Below are positions 35,978 through 44,990 of a DNA stretch of 64,000 nucleotides, piece by piece. The notes beneath the pieces were generated by a model, which was given only the letters and a program-made list of their open reading frames with translations, did not search any database and had not been told where the DNA came from. Source of the stretch: Halomonas almeriensis (lineage in GTDB: Bacteria > Pseudomonadota > Gammaproteobacteria > Pseudomonadales > Halomonadaceae); contig NZ_JAUFPO010000009.1 in assembly GCF_030409235.1 (NCBI RefSeq), positions 601,743-665,742 on the forward strand. Direction: 5' to 3'. How positions within the stretch are numbered: the stretch's first letter is position 1; every line of letters begins with the position of its first letter. Both the position numbers and the translations under genes were made by a program.

Positions 35978-38074
35978 TTAGAACTCGTAACTGAGGGTGG
36001 CCTTGACGCTGCGTTCGGCGCCGAAGTAGCAGTATTGCAGCGAGTTGCAGGAGGCGACGTATTCCCTGTCGGTCAGGTTGTTGACGTTGAGACGGGCCAT
36101 GACACCGTCCATGCCGGCGTTGGTGAAGTCGTAGCTGAGGCCGGCGTCGACCAGGGTGTAGTCCGGGACCTGTTCGGTGTTGGCACGGTCGGCCTGGATG
36201 TCGGCGCGGTAGCGTACGCCGAACCCGGCGCCGAGGCCGGCCAGGGTTCCATCGGCGACTCGATAGTGGCCCCAAAGCGACGCCTGGTGGCGCGGCGCAT
36301 AGATGGCGCGACTGCCTTCTTCACCGGCCACATCGCTCTTGGCGTAGGTAATGTCGGTGAAACTGTAGCTGGCCTGCAGGCTGAGCTCGTCGGTGAGCTG
36401 GGTCTGCGCCTCGAGCTCGACCCCCTGGGACTCGATCTCGCCGATGGCCCGATACGGATCGGTGGGCTGCTCCTTGGTGGCGACGTTTTCCTGGGTGATG
36501 TGGAACATCGACACGCTGTAGCGATTCTGGGTTCCCGGCTGCTGGTACTTGAGGCCAGTCTCCCATTGCTCGCCTTTCATGGGCTGGAGCAGATCGCCCT
36601 GTTTATCGACGAAGCTGGTTGGCGTGAAGGAGGTGGAATAGCTCACATAAGGCGATACGCCATTGTCGAAGGCGTAGAGCAGCCCGGCGCGGCCGCTGAA
36701 CTGCTGGTCGTCGAGCTCGCTGGTGGTGTCGTTGTGGTGCAGGGTGTTCTCGATGTTGACCACGTCATAGCGACCCCCCAGCGATAAGTGCCAATTGTCG
36801 AGCGACATCTGGTCCTGCACATAGACTCCGGTCTGGCTCAGTTCATGGGTTTCGTCATTGGTGGTGACGATATCGCTGCTGGGACCGGCACCGTATTTGG
36901 GGTCGAAGGCATCCAGGGCCGGGAAGGCGCCGGAGGTCCAGACCACGTCATTTTCGCGGTGCTGATAGTCGGCACCCAACAGCAGGGTATGGTCGAGCGC
37001 GCCCGTGGACAGCTCGGCCTGCAGCTGGTTGTCCAGCGTCCAGGCCTCCATGGACTCCTCGCCACCCGAGTAGTACCGGTTGAGCTCGGTATCGTTGGCC
37101 CAGCCGAAGCCGTAGACCTGGTTCATGGTCACATCGGTATTGAGATAGAGCAGCTTCTGGCGCGCTGTCCAGCTGTCGTTGAAGCGATGTTCGAGGTCAT
37201 AGCCGACCATGCGCTGGGTGCGCTCGAACTTGTCGTAGGCGTCCTCGCCATCGAAAAAGTTGTTGTCGATCCTGCGGCCATCGCGGCTCTCCACGGCGCC
37301 CTCATAGGGCACGCCGGAGTGATAGCCGCCTTCCGGGTCCTGGTGCAGGTAGGCGTGCAGGGTCAGGCTGGTGGCATCGGTGATATCCCAGGTCAGCTGT
37401 GGGGCGATGGCCACACGCTTTTCCTCGACCGGGCCGAACTGGGTATCCGCGGCGCTGGCCTTGCCGGTGAGACGGAAGGCGACCCGGCGCGCGTCGTCCA
37501 GCGGGCCGGTGAGGTCGAAGGCCGCGCTGCGCTGATTATTGCTGCCGGCGCTGTAGCGGATCTCGCCGCCATGCTCGAATTCCGGGCGCTTGCTGGTCAT
37601 CGATACCACGCCGCCGGGCGAGGCGCGGCCATAGAGCACCGAGGCCGGGCCCTTGACCACCTCGACGCTGTCCAGGAAGTACGGATCGACGACCAGCGAG
37701 CTGTAGGAGTTGGCGTCGCCCATCAGCTTGAGGCCATCGAGGAAGGTGTTGCTCAGGCTGCCGTCGGAGAAGCCGCGCAGCACGATATAGTCGTAGCGGT
37801 TGGAGGCACCGACCTGGTTGGCGTAGACGCCGGCGGTATAGCCCAGGGCGCGCTGTACCGTCTCGGCGCCTTTCTGCTCCCAGTCCTCACGGTCGACCTG
37901 TGAAGTGGCCTGGGGCGTCTCGTTGAAGGGTGTTTCGGTCTTGGTGGCGACCGTGCCGGTCACCGTCACGGCGTCGAGCCGTTCGGCCTGCTGGGCGAGG
38001 GCATTCAGGCTGGTGGCGGTGCCGGCGAGGGCGATGGCCAGTGCCAGAGGTGTGGGTCGTGTCATGCGAGGCAT
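35978..38074 (-). CDS. fhuA: TonB-dependent ferric-hydroxamate (ferrichrome-type) receptor FhuA-like
   Basis: Outer-membrane receptor for hydroxamate siderophores. 698 residues with a signal peptide ending LNALAQ, TonB box-like DAVTVTGT, plug with RYDYIVLRGFSDG, LDSVEVVKGPASVLYGRASPGG, and barrel. The C-terminal DREYVASCNSLQYCYFGAER with two Cys and terminal SYEF matches FhuA/FcuA-type receptors closely. It has its own Fur-box-like site 52-70 bases upstream. Neighbouring fhuCDB, fhuF and an AraC regulator fit one hydroxamate-uptake locus. Confidence 0.9.
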   Translation of the reverse strand: MPRMTRPTPLALAIALAGTATSLNALAQQAERLDAVTVTGTVATKTETPFNETPQATSQVDREDWEQKGAETVQRALGYTAGVYANQVGASNRYDYIVLRGFSDGSLSNTFLDGLKLMGDANSYSSLVVDPYFLDSVEVVKGPASVLYGRASPGGVVSMTSKRPEFEHGGEIRYSAGSNNQRSAAFDLTGPLDDARRVAFRLTGKASAADTQFGPVEEKRVAIAPQLTWDITDATSLTLHAYLHQDPEGGYHSGVPYEGAVESRDGRRIDNNFFDGEDAYDKFERTQRMVGYDLEHRFNDSWTARQKLLYLNTDVTMNQVYGFGWANDTELNRYYSGGEESMEAWTLDNQLQAELSTGALDHTLLLGADYQHRENDVVWTSGAFPALDAFDPKYGAGPSSDIVTTNDETHELSQTGVYVQDQMSLDNWHLSLGGRYDVVNIENTLHHNDTTSELDDQQFSGRAGLLYAFDNGVSPYVSYSTSFTPTSFVDKQGDLLQPMKGEQWETGLKYQQPGTQNRYSVSMFHITQENVATKEQPTDPYRAIGEIESQGVELEAQTQLTDELSLQASYSFTDITYAKSDVAGEEGSRAIYAPRHQASLWGHYRVADGTLAGLGAGFGVRYRADIQADRANTEQVPDYTLVDAGLSYDFTNAGMDGVMARLNVNNLTDREYVASCNSLQYCYFGAERSVKATLSYEF

Positions 38075-38125
38075 CCTGTCGAGCGGGACATGGGCAATTC
38101 ATGACGAATGCGTTTCGTCTATTCA

Positions 38126-38144
38126 AGTAATGAGAATTATTGCT
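38126..38144. promoter_or_regulatory. Fur-box-like site upstream of fhuA
   Basis: About 12 of 19 positions match the Fur consensus (TAATGA and AATTATT cores). Weaker than the others, but correctly placed between the araC stop and the fhuA start. Confidence 0.55.
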
Positions 38145-38196
38145 TTTTCTGTCCTGCTCGTTGTATGCCGGCTGCTCAAGTGGCTATGCGGGATGC

Positions 38197-39216
38197 TCAA
38201 CGTGCCGGTTCGGGGGAACTCGACGCCCCTGCCGCGATACCCCGGGCCGCCTCGGGGCAAGCGCCGCCCGGGGTGACGTCACGCGGGGAAAAACCGAAAT
38301 AGCGCCGGAATGCCGTGGCAAGGTTGCTGGCGTGACGGTAGCCGCAGAAATGCGCGGCCTGCTGCACGCTGAAGCCCTGTTCCAGGTAGTGCCGCGCCTG
38401 GCTCAGGCGGAACTCGAGCAGCTCGCCGAAGACGCTCTGGCCGAAGGCGGCGCGGTACTTGCGGCGCAGGCTGGCCGGACTCATCGAGGCCTGGGCGGCG
38501 AGGGTCGCCAGGCGATGGTCCTCGGCCGGGGCCTGACGCAGGGTCTCGCGCACGCGCTCCAGGCGCTGGCGTTCGCCGGGCGCCGCCATCGAGCCGGTCC
38601 TTGAAGGCGTCGCCCCCGGCAGGCCATGGGCCAGCAGCTGCAGGCTCAGGCCCTCCAGCTGCAGGCGCTGGGCCAGGCCCGACATGGGGTGAGTGATGGC
38701 ATCGTCCAGTGTGGTCTGCAGGCTGGCCGGTAAATGCCAGGCACGCATGCGCGAGCCCTGTTCGAGGGCCGCGCCATGGTTCAAGTCGCGCAGGCGCGAC
38801 TCATCCAGTCCCAGCGTCACGGCACGAATGCGTTGTCCGGCCGGCTGGATGGCACATAGTCCCTGACGCGCCTCCAGCTGCACACTGAGCGCCATGCCGG
38901 CGCGCAACGTCAGGTGTTGATCACCCAGGCTGACCTCGGCCTGGCCCTTGAGCATGACGATGATGGTCAGGGGCGCACGGCTGCGTGAGCGCGAGTCGTA
39001 GCGCTCTAGTACTTCGATATCCGAGGCCACCAGTTGCATGCCGGGCCCGGGCTGCAGCTCTTCCACGCGACCCCGCATCACCGGACGCGAGCGCGCCTGG
39101 AGCTCCGGAAAGGAGTAGTCGATGCCGTAGCGTTGCCCATAGACCTTCAGGTCCCGCGGCGTATGGGCGCGTATCGGTGACTCTCCGGTCGGCGCCGGGC
39201 TGACCCTGGCATTCAT
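38197..39216 (-). CDS. AraC-family transcriptional regulator, PchR-like
   Basis: 339 residues. The C-terminal about 100 residues hold the double helix-turn-helix: LATLAAQASMSPASLRRKYRAAFG and VQQAAHFCGYRHASNLATAFRRYFGFSPRD, the latter with the AraC signature. The N-terminal part (IVMLKGQAEVSLGDQHLTLR) resembles the ligand-binding region of siderophore-sensing PchR-type regulators. The ATG overlaps the fhuF stop (ATGA), so it is co-expressed with fhuF. Probable target is the fhuA promoter, with intracellular ferric siderophore as co-inducer, by analogy with PchR. The last about 30 residues are low complexity (Ala/Pro). Confidence 0.87.
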   Translation of the reverse strand: MNARVSPAPTGESPIRAHTPRDLKVYGQRYGIDYSFPELQARSRPVMRGRVEELQPGPGMQLVASDIEVLERYDSRSRSRAPLTIIVMLKGQAEVSLGDQHLTLRAGMALSVQLEARQGLCAIQPAGQRIRAVTLGLDESRLRDLNHGAALEQGSRMRAWHLPASLQTTLDDAITHPMSGLAQRLQLEGLSLQLLAHGLPGATPSRTGSMAAPGERQRLERVRETLRQAPAEDHRLATLAAQASMSPASLRRKYRAAFGQSVFGELLEFRLSQARHYLEQGFSVQQAAHFCGYRHASNLATAFRRYFGFSPRDVTPGGACPEAARGIAAGASSSPEPAR

Positions 39217-39977
39217 CGTGCTGACGCTCCCTTTGAGGCACGCTCTTCCCGGCATTCCAGCGGGCAGTTGCCGCAATAGCCCAGTTCGTCGATCAGGTAA
39301 CGGATGCAGCACAGCCGGCGGACCCGCTTGGGCGCGCCGCCATCGCCGTCATCATTGGCGGCATTGAGGTACCGCACCGGCTGACAGAGCGGGTTGCGGC
39401 GGCCGTCCGCCAGCTTGCGCGATGCCAGCAGCTGCTGCGCCGGCTCGGCGGTGTTCGCCGAGGCCATGGGATGCATGGGCACTGCCTGGGTGAAGTGCTC
39501 GAAATAGTTGCCGGCGTTGCTCCAGAACACCCTGGGCGAAGCGCCGGAACAGGCCGCCAGGCCCTCGACGAGCGGTGTCAGGTGGTCATCGATCAGGGTG
39601 GCGAAACGCCCGGGGCCGTCCAGTTCGGCCAGCGGTCGACCTTCATTCTTGAGGCACAGGCCGGCGATATGGCCTTCCGGCGCCAGGATCAGGCGCAGCT
39701 CATTCAACCCCAGGGGCAGGTCCCGTTCGAGCAGCAGGTTGGCCGCCAGGCTGGTGGACGTCACGGCGGCGAAGTGCCACTTGGTCCACAGCGACACCAG
39801 GGCGCGGCGGTCGCCGCCCGGATAACGGGCGCTGAAATCCGCCATCAGTGCCTCGAGCCTGGCCGGTTCCAGCAGCTCGGAGGCGGCGATGGTATCCGGC
39901 GCCTGGTCGTTCGACACCCGGGGCGGCGTCAGCTGCTCCATGGGCCCGATGTACAGCGATGACAGTGCGAGAGACAT
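39213..39977 (-). CDS. fhuF: Siderophore-iron reductase FhuF
   Basis: Cytoplasmic 2Fe-2S protein that reduces iron in hydroxamate siderophores to release it. 254 residues. The C-terminus has C223-C224-x10-C235-x2-C238 (LCCIRYLIDELGYCGNC), the unusual Fe-S motif of FhuF. The N-terminal half contains YPGGDRRALVSLWTKWHFA. The gene is preceded by a Fur-box-like site about 40 bases upstream and overlaps the araC start. Confidence 0.92.
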   Translation of the reverse strand: MSLALSSLYIGPMEQLTPPRVSNDQAPDTIAASELLEPARLEALMADFSARYPGGDRRALVSLWTKWHFAAVTSTSLAANLLLERDLPLGLNELRLILAPEGHIAGLCLKNEGRPLAELDGPGRFATLIDDHLTPLVEGLAACSGASPRVFWSNAGNYFEHFTQAVPMHPMASANTAEPAQQLLASRKLADGRRNPLCQPVRYLNAANDDGDGGAPKRVRRLCCIRYLIDELGYCGNCPLECREERASKGASAR

Positions 39978-40014
39978 GGCGGACTATCCGAGGAATGCGT
40001 ACCCGGATATTAAT

Positions 40015-40033
40015 AAAAATGGGAATTGTTATC
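40015..40033. promoter_or_regulatory. Fur-box-like site upstream of fhuF
   Basis: About 13 of 19 positions match the Fur consensus; it has ATGGGAATTGTTATC and lies 38-56 bases before the fhuF ATG. Confidence 0.65.
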
Positions 40034-40097
40034 AAATAAAATCGATTCGGACTATTTTGCTCATCGTCTCGAGAGGGAGCTTGGTCTTGGGAAGGGG

Positions 40098-40367
40098 CTA
40101 GTTGCGGTAAATGTTTTTCCGGTGGCCAATCTGGACAACCAGTACGCACACCCGCTCATCTTCTATGTGGGCGATAATCCGGTAATTCCCTACGCGATAT
40201 CGCCATAGGTCGCCCAGTTGGCCCTGGAGCGGTTTTGCCAACTGTCTCGGGTCGTCGAGCGGCTGCACTCGTTCACGCAGGTAGTCGCGAATACGCTTTG
40301 CTTCGCTGTGACCGATTTTCTTCAGTTGCTTTTGAGCAGTGCCGGTCAGTTCAATTTGCCAGACCAA
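40098..40367 (-). CDS. RelE/ParE-superfamily toxin (TTG start)
   Basis: 89 residues: [40 protein letters not shown] and [33 protein letters not shown]. The basic core with R-Y-R-V-G-N-Y-R-I and the IGHRKNIY tail is the mRNA-interferase RelE pattern. The frame is open well upstream, but homology begins at ILVWQIEL, so I start at the TTG at 40,367, inside the 3' end of the antitoxin gene (17-base overlap). Likely ribosome-dependent mRNA cleavage; targets unknown. Confidence 0.88.
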   Translation of the reverse strand: MVWQIELTGTAQKQLKKIGHSEAKRIRDYLRERVQPLDDPRQLAKPLQGQLGDLWRYRVGNYRIIAHIEDERVCVLVVQIGHRKNIYRN

Positions 40368-40575
40368 GATCCTGCTCCACGTCGTCCAGAGACTTCGAGG
40401 TTTCCTCGCCGCGGCGCAGATGTTCCAGGGTCTGTTCGGCCAGATAGATATCTTCCAGGTCTTCCAGATGCTCCAGAATCGCCTCTCTTGCGTAATACGT
40501 CTTGGTGCGACCTGTCGCTTTGGCCAGCGCCTCCAGGCGCTCTTCAATGTCACTGGGGAGTCGAATCGCCAACAT
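40351..40575 (-). CDS. RelB-type ribbon-helix-helix antitoxin
   Basis: 74 residues starting [19 protein letters not shown], a ribbon-helix-helix N-terminus followed by [30 protein letters not shown] and an acidic tail that should wrap the toxin. CAGGAGACACGAC precedes the ATG. It is upstream of and overlaps the toxin gene, standard for type II modules, and is likely autoregulated through the palindrome at 40,597-40,608. Confidence 0.88.
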   Translation of the reverse strand: MLAIRLPSDIEERLEALAKATGRTKTYYAREAILEHLEDLEDIYLAEQTLEHLRRGEETSKSLDDVEQDLGLAN

Positions 40576-40596
40576 GTCGTGTCTCCTGACAGGTGA

Positions 40597-40608
40597 TATA
40601 CGTGTATA
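40597..40608. promoter_or_regulatory. Candidate antitoxin operator TATAC-GT-GTATA
   Basis: An inverted repeat 21 bases upstream of the antitoxin ATG overlaps the expected promoter -10 region (TATA-rich in a GC-rich context), typical for RelB-like autorepression. Confidence 0.55.
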
Positions 40609-40706
40609 GCATAGCAGTCAGACAACGAGGCGCCCAGTACTTACCCAGAGTGGGTAGCATACCCGCCAGTATAGGAGGTTGAGGGCGGAGATGTTATCAC
40701 AGAGAA

Positions 40707-40742
40707 TCGAGCCGGACCGATGCTACCACCGGGCCGGCTCGA
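40707..40742 (-). terminator. Hairpin after the iutA-like gene
   Basis: Nine-base arms TCGAGCCGG and CCGGCTCGA around an 18-base loop lie 25 bases beyond the stop on the minus strand. The U tract is short (TTCTCT), so termination strength is uncertain. Confidence 0.5.
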
Positions 40743-40766
40743 GTGCCGTCATCCATCAGGAGGCCT

Positions 40767-42956
40767 TCAGTAGCTCATCGACCAGCCGAGCGTGAAGGTG
40801 CGACCGCGTGCCTGGTAATCATAGAGGTACTCCGGGCCATAGTAGGGCGAGTAGAACATCGAAGCGCGCTGGCCCCAGACGGTGGAGTACTGCTCGTCGA
40901 GCAGGTTGGAGACGCCGAGGCTGACTTCACCCACCGGCAGGGCCTGGCTCAGCGACAGGTCAAGCGTGGTGTAGCCGTCGATCTCGCGGTCCGCGGCATC
41001 CTCCAGATCGAAGGCATGGCTGGCCTGCAGGCGCGCCGAGCGCTGGGCGTTGGGGTCCTTCCAGCCGATGAAGGCCGTGGCGGAGGAGAGCGAGGCGTAG
41101 CGGGCGTCGCGCTTCTGCCAGTCGCCATTGGTGTCCTTCTGCTCCGAGCGCACCATGTGCAGAGTGGTGCCCAGCTCCAGGCCATTGTCGAAGTAGCGCT
41201 TCACCGAGCCTTCGAAGCCGAAGTCGCGCTTCTTCTGATCGACCACATTGACGCTGAGATCCTCGCCGTTCTCCACGGCCTTGTCGGACCAGGCGTAATA
41301 CAGCGCCGCCTGGGTCATCCAGTCGGCACCGCGATAGCGCCAGCCGAGCTCGACCTGATCGGTCTTGATGGCCGACAGCGGGTTGGCCGCCACACTGACC
41401 TCGGCGCTTTTGCCGTAGTACTTGGCCGGGTCGGGCAGCTCGAAGCCCTGGCTGAACTGCAGCCAGTTCTGATGGCCGTTGCCGAAGTCGTAGAGGGCGC
41501 CGGCGTTGAGCAGGGTGGCATCGTAGTCGTTTTCACCGCCGGGAATGCCCTGGAAGTCCTCGACCTCCACATCCATGTGCTGCTGGCGCACGCCGGCCAA
41601 GAGCTGCAGCCCGTCGCTGACCTGCCATTCGCTCTGGGCAAAGCCCGAAAGCCCGTCGACCTGATAGCCGGGATAGCGCGGCTCGACTCCGGCGTTCTGC
41701 TGCACCAGGCCACCGCTGGCATCCGAGACCGCCTTGTCGAAGAACATCTGGCTGGCATCGAAGGTCTCGCGATCCACATCGACGCCATAGGTCAGCGATA
41801 CGCTGTCGCTCAGATCGGCATCGAACAACGCCTTGAGCCCCGAGAGATCGGTATTCTGCTTCGAGGCCCGGAACTCATAGCCGCCGTCGGCCGCCGGATA
41901 AGGGAAAGCCTGGAAGCTGGCTTCTTCCTCGCGATGGAAGGCCTGCAGATAGAAGTCCTGGCCGAGCAGGTCACCATGGTGGTACTGCACGTTGAGCATC
42001 CTACGCTCGGTGGCCGGGTTGCGATCCGAGGCGTAGCCATCGCGGATCTCGGCGTCGCCCAGATCCGGCGAGGAGGCATCCAGGTTGGGGAAGTGGACGC
42101 CGCGCTCGCCCTCGAAGCCGGAATCGTACAACTGCGCAGCCATCTGCAGGCTCTGCTGTTCGGTCAGCTGGATATCCAGGCTGCCCATGACATCGATGCT
42201 GCGATTGTCCTGCAGGTCGGTCTGGGCGATATCCGGGAAGATCTCCTGGCCACTGGCATCATAGTGGCGGCCCTGTTCCTCATAGGCCGCCGAGATACGC
42301 CCCTTGACCTTCTCGGTGCCGCCGCTGATCGACTGCGCCAGGCGATAGCTCAGATCGTCGTCCTCGTTGAAGCCGGAGGTCACGCTGGTCTCGGTCGCCA
42401 GATGAAAGCCCTCGCGCTCACCCTTCTTGGTGATGATGTTGATCAGACCACCGGTCGCGCCGCCGCCGTAGAGACTGCTGGCGCCGGACAGCACCTCGAC
42501 GCGCTCGATGTTGAACGGGTCGATGGAATCGAACTGGCGCGAGATGCCCCGCGAACTGTTCAGCGAGACCCCGTCGATCAGCACCTGGGCGGTGCGGCCG
42601 CGCATGTTCTGGCCATAGTTGGTGCGACCCTGGGGCGCCAGATCGAGCCCCGGCACCAGCTTGCCAAGCGCCGTCTTCAGATCCGCGCCGGCGCGCAGCT
42701 GATCGCGCAGATCCTGCTGGCCGATCACCCAGACCGCGCCGGGAATCTGGCTGATCTCGGACGGCGTGCGCGAGCCGACCACCACCATGGTCTCGTCCTC
42801 GCTGGCCTGCTGGGCCAGGGCGGCGCCGGGCAGGATGCCGACCATCGCCGCCAGGCCGGCCGTGAGGGCCAGCGGATGGCGCTTGAGCGCGGCACTCGCC
42901 GGGCGAGAGGTCGCGCCACGGGACGGAAAGGAATCGATCCGCTTGAATGAATGCAT
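40767..42956 (-). CDS. iutA: TonB-dependent receptor, IutA (aerobactin/hydroxamate) type
   Basis: 729 residues with an N-terminal signal (LALTAGLAAMVGILPGAALAQ), TonB box-like ETMVVVGSR, and a plug with NMRGRTAQVLIDGVSLNSSR, ISRQFDSIDPFNIERVEVLSGASSLYGGGATGG. The GVSLNSSRGISRQ segment is specific to the IutA/RhtA group of carboxylate-hydroxamate receptors. Terminal GWSMSY ends the barrel. No aerobactin synthesis genes (iucABCD) are nearby, so it probably serves xenosiderophores. A Fur-like TGAGAAG-T-ATTCTGA lies about 160 bases upstream. Confidence 0.85.
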   Translation of the reverse strand: MHSFKRIDSFPSRGATSRPASAALKRHPLALTAGLAAMVGILPGAALAQQASEDETMVVVGSRTPSEISQIPGAVWVIGQQDLRDQLRAGADLKTALGKLVPGLDLAPQGRTNYGQNMRGRTAQVLIDGVSLNSSRGISRQFDSIDPFNIERVEVLSGASSLYGGGATGGLINIITKKGEREGFHLATETSVTSGFNEDDDLSYRLAQSISGGTEKVKGRISAAYEEQGRHYDASGQEIFPDIAQTDLQDNRSIDVMGSLDIQLTEQQSLQMAAQLYDSGFEGERGVHFPNLDASSPDLGDAEIRDGYASDRNPATERRMLNVQYHHGDLLGQDFYLQAFHREEEASFQAFPYPAADGGYEFRASKQNTDLSGLKALFDADLSDSVSLTYGVDVDRETFDASQMFFDKAVSDASGGLVQQNAGVEPRYPGYQVDGLSGFAQSEWQVSDGLQLLAGVRQQHMDVEVEDFQGIPGGENDYDATLLNAGALYDFGNGHQNWLQFSQGFELPDPAKYYGKSAEVSVAANPLSAIKTDQVELGWRYRGADWMTQAALYYAWSDKAVENGEDLSVNVVDQKKRDFGFEGSVKRYFDNGLELGTTLHMVRSEQKDTNGDWQKRDARYASLSSATAFIGWKDPNAQRSARLQASHAFDLEDAADREIDGYTTLDLSLSQALPVGEVSLGVSNLLDEQYSTVWGQRASMFYSPYYGPEYLYDYQARGRTFTLGWSMSY

Positions 42957-43113
42957 GTCGTGCCTTTTCGAATAGTTCGGGAGTATTGGCGATCGGGATG
43001 TGACGAGGCTATTGCCGTACTCGTGATGGCGTGCGCTTCTGGTGGCGCAGACGTCTCATGCGATGGGACATGGCGTCCCGGTTCGTGGGCACTATAAAGA
43101 AAAGTAAAACAAT

Positions 43114-43128
43114 TGAGAAGTATTCTGA
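43114..43128. promoter_or_regulatory. Fur-like 7-1-7 repeat upstream of iutA
   Basis: TGAGAAG-T-ATTCTGA matches the TGATAAT-N-ATTATCA model at about 12 positions. It lies between iutA and the divergent unknown gene (43,229) and could serve either. Confidence 0.5.
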
Positions 43129-43228
43129 TTCATAGTTCTGGCGCGACGCTGATGGTGGCCGCGATCAGGGCGCGCGTAGTAGCCTGCTCGCCACATCCAG
43201 GGACGATATCCACCAATGAGGAGGCCGC

Positions 43229-44266
43229 ATGACGCAAGCCCGCATTCAACAGCAAGGCGTGATTCACTGCTTTCCGGCCGGACTGCGCGACGAGAAAGGC
43301 GAGCTGGTCAACGCCGAAGTCTCCGCCGCCCTCTACGACGGCGAGCGCATCGTGCTGGCCAGCGACAAGCCGGTGCCCGGGGAAGGGCGCTCGGCCGTTT
43401 TCGCCATGCCGCTCAATGCCGATGGCCCGGACGACAGCGCGCTGGAATACCTGGCCACCGACATGCTCCAGCAGGCGGTGAAGTACGAGGACATGGCGCT
43501 GACCACCGACTTCCGCCATGTGCTGGCGACCACCGGCTTCGACCGCATCGACGAGATCACCCATGACCTCAACGACTACAACCACCTGCTGATCTGGCCG
43601 CTGGGCCGCCCCGAGGAGGTGCAGGTGGTCGACCCGGACCCGCGCGACGGTGTGGAAGGCTCCCTGGAGCTGCGCCGCAAGCTGACCGGCGCCATCGGCC
43701 ATCCCTACTACAAGATCGAGGGGCTCGCCGCCGTGCCCGGTGAGCGCGGCGACGGCCTGCTGCTGTTCGGCGTGCGCGAGCAGGGCAACAGCTTCGACGA
43801 CTTCGAATACGTCAGCCGCCTGGTGGGCGCGCACTACCAGATCAACGACCATGGCAACATCGAGTTCATCGACGCCGTGTGCGAGCACTACACCTTCGAC
43901 CCCGACCTGCACGAAGGCGTGCGCTTCGAATGCGGGCTTTCCAGCCTGGAATACGACCCCTACCACGCCCGGCTCTATCTACTGACCAGCTTCGAGACCG
44001 AAGTGGACGGCGAAGAGCACATCGGCGGCTACCTCTGGGTGGTCAGCCTCGACGACTTCCGTGAAGGCCAGGCCCCCGAGATGGTCACCCACCCCGACGG
44101 TTCGCCGCTGGAGTTCGAACACAAGGCCGAAGGCCTCGCCGTGCTCGACCGCGAGCGCCTGTTCGTCGCCTACGACAACGATCGCAACATGGAACTCGGC
44201 AGCGTCGACGAGCGCGACGAACGCCACGCCTGCGAAGCGCCGTATACCATCCTCCAGCTCACCTGA
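43229..44266 (+). CDS. Uncharacterised cytoplasmic protein, possible beta-propeller
   Basis: 345 residues, rich in Asp/Glu, no signal peptide or membrane segment. I do not recognise a named family with certainty; repeated patterns such as ERIVLASDKPVPG, KIEGLAAVPGERGDGLLLFGVRE, LSSLEYDPYHARLYLLTSFE and HKAEGLAVLDRERLFVAYDND resemble blades of SdiA-regulated/DUF3616-type beta-propellers. The ribosome site GAGGAGG is strong. It is divergent from iutA with a Fur-like site between them. Codon use looks native (very high GC3). Confidence 0.7.
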   Translation: MTQARIQQQGVIHCFPAGLRDEKGELVNAEVSAALYDGERIVLASDKPVPGEGRSAVFAMPLNADGPDDSALEYLATDMLQQAVKYEDMALTTDFRHVLATTGFDRIDEITHDLNDYNHLLIWPLGRPEEVQVVDPDPRDGVEGSLELRRKLTGAIGHPYYKIEGLAAVPGERGDGLLLFGVREQGNSFDDFEYVSRLVGAHYQINDHGNIEFIDAVCEHYTFDPDLHEGVRFECGLSSLEYDPYHARLYLLTSFETEVDGEEHIGGYLWVVSLDDFREGQAPEMVTHPDGSPLEFEHKAEGLAVLDRERLFVAYDNDRNMELGSVDERDERHACEAPYTILQLT

Positions 44267-44336
44267 GCCCGCGCCGCGCACGCCAATCGCCGCTGGCCTC
44301 GGCCAGCGGCTTCCGGTATCATGCGTCGCGCTGTCA

Positions 44337-44413
44337 GGGCCTATAGCTCAATTGGTTAGAGCAGAGGACTCATAATCCTTTGGTTCTCGGTTCAAGTCCG
44401 GGTGGGCCCACCA
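44337..44413 (+). tRNA. tRNA with CAT anticodon (Ile2/lysidine type or elongator Met)
   Basis: 77 bases including encoded CCA. Acceptor GGGCCTA pairs with TGGGCCC with one G-T pair; D-arm AGCTCAATTGGTTAGAGC, anticodon loop CTCATAA, T-arm with GGTTCAAGTCC. The CAT anticodon and the G-rich anticodon stem AGGA/TCCT resemble tRNA-Ile(CAT), whose C34 is converted to lysidine, more than elongator Met. It is not an initiator (no run of three G-C pairs in the anticodon stem). Confidence 0.93.
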
Positions 44414-44990
44414 TTTCTGCTCAGTGACTGGGCACAATTCCCTCCAATCGACTGACTCCCCCCGCATCGGCAAGCCCAGTGGGCCGCAGCTTATGCGGCA
44501 GCTCACCCGCATACCTGTCAGCCTTCATACTCTTTTTCGATGGTCATCCAGGTGCCTCCTTGCAGTTTGGTGGAAAAAAGCGTTGCCTCGCCTCGGGCGG
44601 TGTTCTACCGTGGTTTTCAACACGGCCCCCGCCTCTTGGCTCTCACGAGCTTACGCGGGGGTTCTTATTTGTGTTCTCGCCGCGTCATTCGGCCCACCAG
44701 CGCTCCCAGCCCGGTGGAGCCCCCATGTCCTCCAGCGATAGCCACCGCCTGGAATGCGCCACCGGGAAACGTTCCAGATGTGCCTGTAGGCGTCGATGCC
44801 ACCCGGTATTGGGGCAGACCACCAGGGTCATGTGCCGCACGATACTCAATAGCAGGAAGGGGCGGGCGAGGCGCTGTTCGTCACGGAACTCATCGCACCA
44901 TGAAATCTCGCCAGGCTTGGGCAGGACGGTTCCAATGACCAAGTGCAACACGTGACCCCTCAGGTACGATGTTGCTATAACTCAATGCTA
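44414..44990. other. Region after the tRNA without a convincing gene
   Basis: About 580 bases of somewhat lower GC. A CCCCCGC/GCGGGGG hairpin at about 44,626-44,661 is followed by TTCTTATTT and may terminate the tRNA transcript. A minus-strand frame at 44,685-44,951 (88 codons, containing ISWCDEFRDEQRLARPFLL) is open but has no ribosome site or recognised family. No copy of the tRNA 3' end was found downstream that would mark an integrated island. Confidence 0.45.

Noticed and set aside
35655..35994. Short proteins translated from the heptamer block
   Set aside because: The sequences consist of RETRNEK-type repeats that simply reflect the 7-base DNA repeat.
44685..44951. 88-codon minus-strand ORF as a gene
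   Set aside because: No ribosome site, no recognised family, and several other frames across this stretch are open to a similar extent.
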